A stretch of DNA of 64,000 nt from assembly GCA_029216955.1 (NCBI GenBank), contig JANAVB010031417.1, forward strand, positions 15,282,090 to 15,346,089. Reading direction: 5' to 3'. Within the stretch, counting starts at the first letter, position 1. Each line of letters starts with the position of its first letter. The stretch comes from Iris pallida (taxonomy: Eukaryota; Streptophyta; Magnoliopsida; Asparagales; Iridaceae). The position numbers and the translations under genes are program-made. The notes under the pieces are model-generated. The model did not search any database. It was not told the DNA's origin and saw only the letters and a list, made by a program, of their open reading frames with translations. Shown here in pieces: positions 20,762 to 31,570 of this stretch.

Positions 20762-23714
20762 TGTCACGTCCCAGAACCAGAATACTGGAGAGCGGGAGAA
20801 TGACTCAGCCAGCTACATATTACGGGTAGATGAATACCATATAATACGATCAATGCTGTCTAACCAGACGAGGGGGTGCATACTACATAAAAGTCTCACT
20901 ATGGTCATTTCGTATCTATTGTCTCAATCATTCAAATAAGAAACAGTAATACAGAACATGTAAGATAAAGCAGTAAGGCGTCCCAAACGCTCAGTCAGAA
21001 TGTTCTGGAAATCTGGCTTTACAAAACATAGCCAGATGGTATAGTAAGGTATACACAATTGTTATCAGCTGCAATCTGACTTAATTACAATCATGCAAAA
21101 GTAAGTACAAGACGATCCGACCAACATGTCGGTGCCAAACGGCTAAGTATAAAGTAAATGACAAAAGAGCGGTGAAGTAAGGAAACCCACTCGAGTCCTC
21201 CTGCGATCATCCCTCTAGTATTGACCATCTTGGAGGTAGAAGTAAGCTGGATCTTCGGGGACCGGCTCTAAATCTGGCCATGCAAAACCAGAGAGGTTAG
21301 ACCTCTAATAGCAAGTACCACAAGGAATGACGATATGAAGGACTAAACCAGTAAGTAAGAAAATGTAATAATAGATCTCTGCCTCCCACTAGGATTCACA
21401 TAACGTCACGACACTTCGAACCAACCTCCCAACCAAACAAGGACAGAAGTTGGCCCGTCATGTCCTGACATCCTGATCATCTCAGTTAGGCAACAGAGTA
21501 GATACAGTACACAAACAAATCATCTTGAACGGCCAATCAATTCCTACGGCTAGCTATTGTGAGTCCCAAGTTATCCTGGAATTATACAAAAATAGGGATT
21601 CCTCAGTTCTTACTATGTGCGAGTAAGGCTAGTCTATCCAGTCAATCAATTGCGCCAATCATGTAGTTAGACGAGTCCCAGCGGGACGCCCGCCGTTATA
21701 GCATGTACAATAATATAAGCAGATACTGTTCTCTGCCCGTGTGACAGATTTACAGTATCTGTGGGAACCAGTCGGCCCGTCGGGCACTTAATAGTCCCAA
21801 GGGGGCTGCCATGTAAGAACTCGGGAATCCATTCTCTCCATGCCATTATTATTTTATTTAACTTAATAGTCCCTACGTTGAGCGAAGTTCCATGCCGTGG
21901 ATCATGGCCATTCAAATGAGTACTTTCGTACGGGGTACGATATGTACAACTCTACAACGGTACCTGTGCGGCTAGGTTGTAGGTCTTACATAGCGTGATG
22001 CAACAATCAAATTAACCACGGAATAATCATGCCTTGACCATAAAGTACACATGCTGTCTTTGTAAGATAAATAGATAATTAAATAATAAATAATTACTTT
22101 GAAGCCTGCATGTGCCTGTATGCCAATATTCGGATCGGCTAATCGAGTATAATAGTTTATTACATGAACGTGTCTCATTCATTCAATTCAATAAGACGAC
22201 TAGCCAGTCTCTTAGTTCCAACTAGGAACGCATGATCAATTATTTAGTCCATGTCATAATCATTATCAATGGTGACAAGGCATGAAAGTCCATCAATATT
22301 ACATGGGGTCGGGTCTATAACTCTCAGGGCTAAGTTCTAGTCATACTGGGTATCCATGGATCAATCAGGACACAAGGCACATTTTACATAATAATCCATT
22401 TTAACAAATTTAACATATCATGATTTATCAAAAATTCACGCAAAAAGGCGTAAGGATATAATAGAAGAATTATCATGCCATCATTAAATGAATAGGTTGA
22501 GGAATAAATAAAAACACCCAGGTCAAAGTCACGCCAACAAGTCTATGCTAAGGCCAAAAGTCACGCAATAAGTCTATGCTTAAGACCAACAAGTCACGCT
22601 AAGTCTAGCTGGGGTGAGCGTGGAAAATGGGCGTGAACAGTGAGCGTAAAAAGTGATACACGCTGGCAAGCGTGAGCGTGAAAAGTCACGCAAGCAAGCA
22701 CAGCATGAGCGTGAAGGGAAAATCCACGCACGCACAAGAGAGCGTGACTAAAAATCCACGCACTCATGGAAGTGTGCGTGACTAAAAAAATACACGCAGA
22801 CTCGTGGATATGTGCGTGACTAAAAATACACGCACGCCCATGAGAACGTGAGCGTGACTGAAAATACACGCACGCTCATGAGAACGTGAGCGTGACTGAA
22901 AATATACGCACGCTCATGAGAACGTGAGCGTGACTGAAAATACAAACACGCTCATGAGAACGTGAGCGTGACTGAAAATACACGCACGCTCATGAGAACG
23001 TGAGCGTGACTGAAAATACACGCTAACATGTAAGAACATGAGCGTGTCTCAAAATCCACGCAGACACGTAGAGACGTGTGCGTGACTCAGCCTTCGTCCC
23101 AAGCCAGAAGATGAAGTTCCCAGCCAGAAAACACGCTAAGTTGGGAGGACCAAAAACCCATGAACAGACGAAAATGTAACAACTTAGATCTAGAGGAAAC
23201 CTAGCCATAGAAATCAAAAATGCTAAGAACTAAACTCTCTTGGAATCATAAGAAGAAGACAAATGAACCATAAAAACATGGTTCTCAAGTAGAAGCAAGT
23301 TTGCACTTGCCTCCTGCTGCTGCTGGTAGGTGGAGAAGTGATGAGAGAAAGAAGAAGAAGTAATGGTGAGGATGAGTAATGAGGAGAGAGAATGGAGAGG
23401 GTGGCTTTAAATAGGGGGAGTGGTGGTAGGTGGGAGCTAATGGGCCGGGTTGGATTCGGATTCATCAATGAACCCGAGAACCTATCCTAGGCCGAACCAC
23501 ATAAGCAAGACTAAAAGCAGGAAATAAAAGCAGGGAATAAAATGCAGATAATAAAATTGTAAGAAATTAATTGACATGAAAATTAAAGAGCAGATAATTA
23601 ATTAACATGAACTAGAGGAATCTAAATACAGGATACTACATGATAAATACTAAATAAATACACATGAGTTGTACATGTATATAAAAATACGTATTCCGGG
23701 AACGGGGAGTGACA
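20762..23714 (-). repeat. 5' LTR of element A
   Basis: On the plus strand it reads TGTCACGTCCCAG at 20762 through GGGGAGTGACA at 23714, giving a 2.95-kb LTR with TG...CA ends. The left end matches another LTR at 58786 onward. Next to 20762 I do not see the TGGTATCAGAGC primer-binding core usual in this clade. The internal sequence starts AGGTTTTAGTGGTGG, which normally follows that core. Confidence 0.8.
22614..23070. repeat. Tandem GAGCGTGAC array in the 5' LTR
   Basis: The same unit family as 14466-14960, with different unit numbers and point changes. The two LTR arrays have therefore changed since insertion. Confidence 0.85.
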
Positions 23715-24880
23715 ATTAACAAGGATCATTTTGGTACTTTATTTTATGTAAAATTGAGCTTTTTGTCTATCTCAAAATTGTTGGAACATAGTGTACAGTT
23801 TGATTTATTTATTGAATAATTATGACTTTCAATATTTTGTGTTGTTTTGAGTTATAGACGTATTGGACCTCACCCCGCACTAGTGTAAAGACCCTAAAAA
23901 ATTAGTTTGGATCTAGTGTCACTTCACATTAGACTTTTATGCTAGGTCCCCACTTGGCTAGTATCCAGTTAGGAGTCGTGTCACACCACTAGTGTAAAAT
24001 CTTGAACATAACTTAGAGGCTGAGTTTGTATATCATTATTGACAGGACACCAGACATCTATATTTTCGTACTAGTATTGCTTTGCTCGAGACAAGTACAT
24101 CTGCAAACTCATTTACTGTCTTTTAATGCTAGAACATGTATTAACCCTGTTAAAATACTGATCCTTGAGGTAGCAAGTTAAACTTCACATGTTGTATTAC
24201 TTTCAGTACCTGCCATGCTTAGGACAGTTCTTATATCTTCACATGCTTCTTACTAGTTCTCAGTACATATTTTACTATGCTTTATACTGCTATCAGTACC
24301 TACCGTGCTTTATACCGATCCCAGTATCTCTCACATGTTTTTACTGTTCTCGTATCACTCACATGTTAATAAAAACGGGTTAAGGGAAAACTGTTAGTAG
24401 TGTACGTGATCATGCCCCCCTTCTCCGTATGTATTTACCGAGCATTGTTATATTCTATATATAACTTTGTCGTATGTCTAATCCCGCGTTTGTGTATGGA
24501 TATACACCGATGCCGTTAAGGGTACGTATGTACACTTCAGAAAACTTGTTATGTACCGCTGTACATCCTATTTCACCTATTGACTGATCACTCACCTACT
24601 ACAGTTTTAAACTTTAAAATGAATATGTATTGCCATGATAGACTATGAGATATACCATGTTCCCTATGTTACTATGATACTATGATTCCAGTCATACCAT
24701 GATTCCAGATATGCCATGTTCCCTATGTTACTATGATACTGTGATCCCAGTTGTACCATGAGGCCATGTTTTCAGTATTTCCTATTTTATAGACTTATCA
24801 CACCATATTTCTTGTTGTACATCTTTTTTATTATATATTCAGTACTTTAGTTGTAGAGGTTGTACTTGCTCCCGTCCTGA
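23715..24880. other. Unassigned spacer between elements A and B
   Basis: No ORF of note. It contains a 59-bp tandem duplication (24655-24775, CCATGTTCCCTATGTTACTATG) and a run of TACC/CAGTA motifs at 24180-24360. It could be the non-coding 5' part of element B, but I see no LTR boundary. Confidence 0.4.
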
Positions 24881-25561
24881 CAGGATAACGTTGGCAGTCA
24901 ACACTGCACCAGGTACGGTAGGCGTGGACACCGAACTGTCGACTGCGTCACGAGATCTTGCTACAAGTATGGCGAGGTAGGCCATATAGTTATATATTGC
25001 CCGCACAAAGGTCCAAATCAACACAACCCACCGAGGAACGTCCCGAATCCGCATAAAGTGTCGATACTGCAAGACGCGAATGCGGTGCCCGTCAACCAGC
25101 AGAACCAACGCCACGGAACTCAAGGCCGAGTTTATGCCTTAACTCGGGACGAGGCGTTTGCGTCCGATACTGTTGTAACAGGTATATTACTCTACAAAAA
25201 TATACCTGCTCGAGTACTATTCGATTCGGGTGCGACACATAGCTTTATATCTGCTGATTATGCGAAAGAAAATAAAATAACCATGCAATCACTAGATATA
25301 AATATTAGCGTTAGCACTCCGTCGGGAGTCGATATGCCTGCGAACTTTATTTGTAGGGATGGCCACATTTGCATCGGAGGAAGATATCTATCCATGGATG
25401 CCGTCGTGCTAGACATCAAGGATTATGACATAATCCTGGGCATGGATTGGTTAGGCGCTTGTCGTGCAACGATCGAGTGCGCGAGAAGAGAGTGGTGTTT
25501 CGTCTTCCTGGCGAGACAGAGTTCTCATATTCGTGCGGTACGGTCTCGAAGACGGCAATGA
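24881..25561 (+). pseudogene. Gag end and protease of element B
   Basis: The frame is open from 24881. Two zinc knuckles (24905-24946 and 24959-25000) both keep the C-X2-x-X4-H-X4-C spacing but have tyrosine in place of the second cysteine (CTRYGRRGHRTVDC and CYKYGEVGHIVIYC). The protease follows, with FDSGATHSFIS (active-site Asp at 25223-25225) and IILGMDWL. A frameshift near 25490 separates it from the reverse transcriptase frame. Confidence 0.85.
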
Positions 25562-27513
25562 TGGTGTCGGCAATCTCGGCGAGGCGTATGCTGCGTTCCG
25601 GCTGCACGGGATACTTGGCATCAGTTCGAGACACGCGGAAGGATAATACAAACACAATACAGACTGATGTTGTGGCAGATTTTCCCCACGTTTTTCCTGA
25701 CGAGATGCCCGGGATGCCGCCGGATCGAGAAATAGAATTCAGCATCGACACCTTTCCAGATACACGGCCGATGTCCAAGGCGCCTTACCGAATGGCTCCA
25801 GCAGAACTGAAGGAGCTGAAGGTGCAATTACAAGAGTTGTTAGACCGCAAATTTATTCGCCCTAGCGTCTCTCCGTGGGGAGCTTCCGTATTGTTCGTGA
25901 AGAAGAAGGATGGGTCGATGCGGCTATGCATCGACTATCGTGAACTCAACAAGGCGACCGTGCGGAACAATTATCCTTTGCCACGAATCGATGACTTGTT
26001 TGACCAACTGCAAGGCGCGTCAGTATTTTCAAAAATCGATCTTCGTTCAGGCTATCATCAATTGAAGATCAAGTCCGACGACGTATCGAATTCTGCCTTC
26101 CGCACTCGATATGGTTATTACGAATTCCTAGTCATGCCGTTCGGTTTGACGAATGCCCCAGCCGCGTTCATGGATCTGATGAACCGAGTCTTCCGACCTC
26201 AAATCGATAAATTTGTAGTCGTGTTCATCGACGATATCCTAGTCTACTCAAAGAATCGAGAGGAACATGCGAAATATTTGAAGACGGTACTGCAGATTCT
26301 GCGTGAAAATAAGTTATATGCTAAGTAGAGTAAGTGCGAGTTCTGGATGAGTAGCGTGACATTCCTCGGACATGTAATCTCTGCCGAAGGTGTCGCGGTG
26401 GACCCAAAGAAGATTGATGCAGTGGTGGATTGGAAACGACCTGCCTCGGCTAGCGACATTCGGAGTTTCCTTGGCTTAGCGGGCTACTACCGTAGGTTCG
26501 TACGAAGCTTTTCAAAACTAGCATCGCCTCTGACTCGCCTCACCCAGAAGGGAGTAGTATTTGAATGGAGCGACGACTGTGAATCCTGCTTTCAAGAGTT
26601 GAAGCAACGGCTCGTCTCAGCTCCAATCCTTGCACTTCCAGACGGTCCAGAAGGCTTTCAGATATTCAACGACGCGTCGGGAACTGGCCTCGGGTGCGTA
26701 CTCATGCAGAGAGACAAAGTCATCTCCTACGCTTCACGGCAGTTGAAGCAGCACGAGAAAAACTACCCGACGCATGACCTAGAATTAGCGGCGATCGTCT
26801 TTGCGTTGAAGTTATGGCGGCACTACCTATATGGTGTGGCATGCGAAATCTACACAGATCACAAAAGCCTGAAATACTTATTTACGCAACGGGAACTCAA
26901 CCTACGACAGCGACGTTGGCTCGAACTTATAAAAGATTACGAGCTAACGATCGAGTATACGTCGGGCAAGGGAAACGTGGTGGCCGATGCACTTAGTAGA
27001 ATGTTTATGGGAGCACTGGCCATAAACAAGGAGATACGGCGAGACCTTGAAGCGATGGATATCGAACTCGGAATTGAGTATCGACACCTGCACCTAGCTC
27101 AGTTGAAGTTAGGATCGAGCCTGCTTAGCAAGATAAAGACCGCACAGGAGGACGACTCATTCCTGAAGAAAATACGTGAGCTAATTTCAACGGGAAGGGC
27201 GACTGACTTTGCGGAAGACGGAGACGGGACGATGCGACTAAAGGGAAGGCTCTGCATTCCTGAAACTGCCGAACTCAGGAAAGAAATTCTGACGGAGGCA
27301 CATTATGCAAAGTACTCGTTACATCCTGGAAGCACCAAGATGTATAAGGACTTGCGCACAAACTTCTGGTGGCATGGCATGAAGAAAGATGTGGCTACCT
27401 TCGTATCGCAGTGCATGGCGTGCCAGCAAGTAAAGGCGGAACACCAAAGGCGGGAGAGCTGCAGAACATCGCCATTCTCGAGTGGAAGTGGGACGCTAAA
27501 TCGCCATTCCTGA
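25447..27513 (+). pseudogene. Reverse transcriptase, RNase H and integrase N-terminus of element B
   Basis: Reverse transcriptase motifs include [29 protein letters not shown] and the catalytic FIDD. A TAG at 26326-26328 interrupts the frame at LYAK*SKCEFW; the same frame then continues. RNase H retains its acidic residues (NDASG, DLELAA, YTDHKSL) and ends at VADALSRM. The integrase zinc-binding part follows ([18 protein letters not shown]). The frame shifts near 27465, and the DDE catalytic core is absent, so the element cannot encode an active integrase. Confidence 0.9.
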
Positions 27514-27599
27514 AACGTCGATCGTGGGTTATGATGCCTCGGACAATTTGGTGCCTACGGGACGCTAAATCGGGAGTACGACTTGGGGAAAAATGAATC

Positions 27600-28631
27600 A
27601 TTGCATAAGTTGGGAGAAATGATAATGCCGTTCAATACTGTCCGCACTATACAAAACTGTTGCATATGATAAACTGTTCACGCATTAGCATGGTCATGGA
27701 CAGCTTGTGCACAAGTTGATATTTTTCCTCGAATCGATATCCGGGGCATCGGAATCGAATCGACCTAGGGGGAATGAATAATCGTGCTTCGGCACTGATG
27801 CATTGCGGGACCGTCAGTCAGACTTGCAACCTAGATTGAGCGGGCCGAAATGCCGTTGAGATAGTCCCACGTGATATGTAACATCAATGACCGCATATAA
27901 GATAGTAGCATGCTCACCTATTATCTTATGCAGGTGTAAATATTATCTCTGTTTTCATGCAGGGACGAGCACGGCCGTGGTAAGAAATATGATAAACTGT
28001 TATGGTTCACTGTATGCTTTATTACGCAAAGATGGCTATCGAATATGAACTGAATTCATTTAGTTCTAATAGAAAGACAACTCTAAAGTATGCCTACCCT
28101 AACAATCAGAGTCGGTTTAGACGAGTGGGTTCGTCTCGTCCACTTAGCAAGTGTGCTAATCCCATCCCCCAATTTTCCCAGATGCGACGGGCGTGCCCAA
28201 CTAAACTGGAGCTGAAGTACGGAGAGGCGTTTTGAAGCTCTTCCTATGCTGAAGTATTTTGAAGTCAATTCAAGTCGACGGCTTATGTATAAAGGGGCGA
28301 ATGTATGGGACGGCAAGCGTTAGTTCAGGCAACTTGTCGAATGTTTTCTTCTGTTTTCAATCAATATAGCCGCAACGGCATCCAATGTAATTACGACTTG
28401 CACTTCGTTGCATGCTATGAATGAAAAGCATTTCTATCTTCCTATACTGCGTCTTAAATTCTGATGTAATCTGTGAAGTTTCAACTTGGCGTATTAATAC
28501 AAAAAGCAACGTAACGTTCTTGCCTTGTACGAGTGCAATTCCAGACTCGTACGGCATCACGCCTTAGCGAGGACGATCGAATCGGCAAAGTAACACCGGG
28601 GACGAACGGTTTGTCGACTCGGGGCGTGACA
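27600..28631 (+). repeat. 3' LTR remnant of element B
   Basis: Shares GCATGGTCATGGACA, TTCCTCGA and CGACCTAGGGGG with the LTRs at 57355 onward and (inverted) 55930-56030, and ends in the common GGGGCGTGACA. The first part of the LTR is missing because the deletion joined integrase to mid-LTR. 27846-28631 repeats the start of the window. Confidence 0.75.
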
Positions 28632-28820
28632 ACACTCTCTCTCCACCAAAAAAAAAAGAGAACTCTCCCTCTCCCAAAACCCTACTTTCTTCTCCTCCAC
28701 CACTCCACTCCCAATTTCTCCACCAAGATTTCTTCAACAACATTCGTAGATTCGAAGAGATGACACGCAAGTCGAAGCAACCGGAATCTAGGTACGTTCT
28801 TCCCTAATTTCTTCAAGAAT

Positions 28821-31097
28821 TTTGTACACTCTATTCAAAATCCTAGAATATTTTTAATTCTCTAACAAGTTTTGATAAATTAGGTTTAGAATCTCTTTAT
28901 GGTTCATGAAAGAAATTTTTGAACACGAGAAACCCACATTTTTTCTTGAAATCCTAACCCTAGAAGACGATAAACTAGCATCTCGTTTTGGCCGTTCGGC
29001 TGCAACAGTCGGGTTTGAATACAGTAGGACTGCCAGGCCTGTGGCAGTCCTAATGTAAAGCAGGACTGTGGCAGTCCTGCTTTACATTAGGACTGCCACA
29101 GGCCCGACAGTCCTAATGTAATGAGATATGGGGGTAGAAATAGGGGGGGAGGAGGGGGGAGGGTTGGTACTCTATGTTGCTCATATGGAGGGGGGTGGGT
29201 AACTGCATGATGCTCATATACGGGGAGAAACTGCATGTCCCTACAAACCCAGGTCCCGTGGCCTTCGGAGCAATTGGAGCTATTCCTTCCAAAAACGTCT
29301 TGTATGCTAGGTTGGTGAGTTCCGTATTTGTAATTAGACTGAGATTTCCATGTTTGTAGACTTAATTCACTTATACTTTTATTTACAGTCTCAAAAGGCG
29401 AAGGAATTGGCCCAGACACTCCGGAGAGGTTGCCAAAGTGACACTAGTGTCGCGGTCGCCAACGAGCTTGATCGCATCGACGACGTGGTCGAGTTCTCCT
29501 TCATGAATAATAGGGAGTCTCGTTCAAAGGCCCGGCATGATATGTAGTTGGATGTGAAATGATCATTAGTTGGATGTAATCTGGATGTTTTTGTAAAGAT
29601 GTTTTTGTTGTTTGAAACTAGAAGGATATATTTGTTGTTTGGAAACTTAAGTTGTTGAGTAGACTTTTGAAAGATATGTAGTTGACACTTATGTTGTTTT
29701 TTTGAAGTTGGATATTTTGTCTGATATGTAGTTGTGATTTATGTTGTTATTTAAATACTTGTTGGATATGTAGTTGTCTGATATGTAGTTGTTATTTACG
29801 TTTGGAAACTTAAGTTGTTGGCCAATTCCTGATATTCTTGATTTAGTATCAGGACTGCCAGCACCCTGGCAGTCCTAATTGAAACCCTCTGTGATGAGAG
29901 TTTCAAAATGAAACTCTCTGTCACAGAGAGTTTCAAATAGGACTGCCAGCACCTTGGCAGTCCTAATTTAATGTAGGACTGCCAGGGGGTGGCAGTCCTA
30001 TTTAAAAAAAAATTTATGAAATGCAGAGACTTCTACGTTTTAACACTGGGAATGATCATTCTCCGTGTAAATTAACACGAAGAATGCCATTCTCCGTGTA
30101 AATTAACACGCACGGAGAATGGCCATTCTCCTGCGTTTTAACACTGGAATGACCATTCTCCGTATAATTTAGTACGGAGAATGGGCATTCTCCGTGTAAA
30201 CTAAGACGGAGAATGACATTCTCCGTGTTACTAACACGGAGAATGGCCACCCTCATGCGAAATTAACATTCTTCGTGTTCTAACATGGAGAATGGTCATT
30301 CTCCTGTATTTTATGGTCAGTTGAAACTTTGGAGGGCCATAACTTTTGACTGGGAGGTCGAAACGAGGTCCGGTTTGTCGTAAAATGACCGTATCTTCGA
30401 GGAGCCTGAGATTAACCGCTTCTCCGTTTGACGGCCTTTCGAAATTTTAGAATCGCGAAAAAATGATGTTTGGACCTCCGTTTTAGCACTTTTGCCGTTT
30501 GTCTCTGCATTTCATAAAATTTTCCTTTATAAATAGGACTGCCACACCCCTGGCAGTCCTACACTTATGTAGGATTTCTAGGGTGCTGACAGTCCTCCTT
30601 TTGTGTAGGTCTGCCAGGGGTGGCAGTCCTAATTGAAACTCTCTGTGATAGAGAGTTTCAAAACTCTCATCACAGAGACTTACAAGTAGGACTGCCAGGG
30701 GCCTGGCAGTCATGACCCAAACTCTCCGTGAAGAGAGTTTGTGTGTGAAACTCTCTTCACAAAGAGTTTTATACAAGACTGCCAACACCCTGGCAGTCAT
30801 TTATTAAGTAAGGACTACCAGGGACCTGACAGTCCTAATTTAATGTAGAACTGCAGAAAGTCTGGCAGTACTATTTTATATTAGGACTGCCACAACCATG
30901 ACAGTCCTAATGTTGTAAGTCACGACTGTAGTAGCCGAACGGTCGTAACGATTTGTCGTGTTCTAGGGTTAAGGTTTCAAGAAATATGCGAGATCATGTT
31001 CGAAAAATTCATTCATGAACCCTAAAGTGATTCTAAACCTAATATTTATGTTTATGTTTTCTGATTTTGAGTATGAGTGAAAACTTTTTTTGGTAGC
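28821..31097. mobile_element. Foldback-like element with palindrome arrays, copy 2
   Basis: Equivalent of 980-3260 with the same arms and palindrome arrays. It differs mainly in homopolymer lengths (G run near 29145, A run near 30004, G run near 30617). It includes the perfect 33-bp inverted repeat at 29036-29104. It ends about 0.5 kb before the eIF3i start codon. Confidence 0.55.
29174..29547 (+). CDS. Small two-exon ORF of unknown function, copy 2
   Basis: Exons 29174-29314 and 29389-29547, with the same splice sites and the same 99-residue product as the copy at 1334-1707. The upstream G-run is one base shorter, so only the part from 29174 stays in frame in both copies. No domain recognised. 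Confidence 0.35.
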
Positions 31098-31507
31098 TGA
31101 TCTTAGACAAATTTGGAAAAAAATTTGTGCCAAACATGATTGAGATAGGAGAATTTTTTGGAGATAATTCTCGGAAAGAAAGGAAGAAAAATTTGGAAAA
31201 AAATTTGGACTAGGGTTTAATTCTATGACCTAGAAATGTTGGAAGAGAAGAAAAAAGTAGAGGGAGAGAAGAAAAGAGTTGAGGGAGAGAGGAAAAGAGT
31301 AGAGGGAGAGAGAGAGAAATTAGAAAAGTTATCTTTTATACCTAATGTTGGGCTGCCCTCAAGTAAAAAAAATTGATGGCAAACTTGTAATATTTGCAAA
31401 CATTTTAGGCTGTCCCCAAGTAAAATTGGTAGTGCCCTTAGAAAAAACCTTTACATATCCTGCCACTAAAACCAATCCCCGCAGAAGAAAACCAAAACCC
31501 AAAGTCC

Positions 31508-31543
31508 AAACCCTAAAAAAGGTTTCGCCAGAAATTAGGGTTT
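31508..31543. promoter_or_regulatory. Telo-box pair in the eIF3i leader, copy 2
   Basis: AAACCCTAA at 31508-31516 and TTAGGGTTT at 31535-31543, ahead of a GAAGAAGAAG stretch and the ATG at 31571, which has A at -3. Confidence 0.6.
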
Positions 31544-31570
31544 CCTCCGGAGAATAAGAAGAAGAAGAAG

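Larger units (their letters stand above)
14466..23714 (-). mobile_element. Element A: Tekay-like chromovirus (Ty3/gypsy), minus strand
   Basis: Order on the minus strand: 5' LTR (20762-23714), gag with zinc knuckle, protease, reverse transcriptase, RNase H, integrase, C-terminal chromodomain, polypurine tract, 3' LTR (14466-15600, cut by the N run). A chromodomain at the integrase C terminus and this domain order define plant chromoviruses. The LTR pair differs at only about nine sites over some 500 bp by eye, so insertion was fairly recent, yet the coding region has several frameshifts. These may be real or base-calling errors. The target duplication cannot be seen because the left end lies in the gap. 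Confidence 0.9.
24881..28631 (+). mobile_element. Element B: truncated Ty3/gypsy element, plus strand
   Basis: Order: end of gag (two zinc knuckles), protease, reverse transcriptase, RNase H, integrase zinc-binding region, a deletion junction at 27490-27600, then 3' LTR to 28631. The 5' LTR and most of gag are not visible, and an in-frame stop at 24878-24880 closes the gag frame. It belongs to the same broad gypsy lineage as element A but is a distinct family, with a different LTR and codon composition. Confidence 0.85.
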
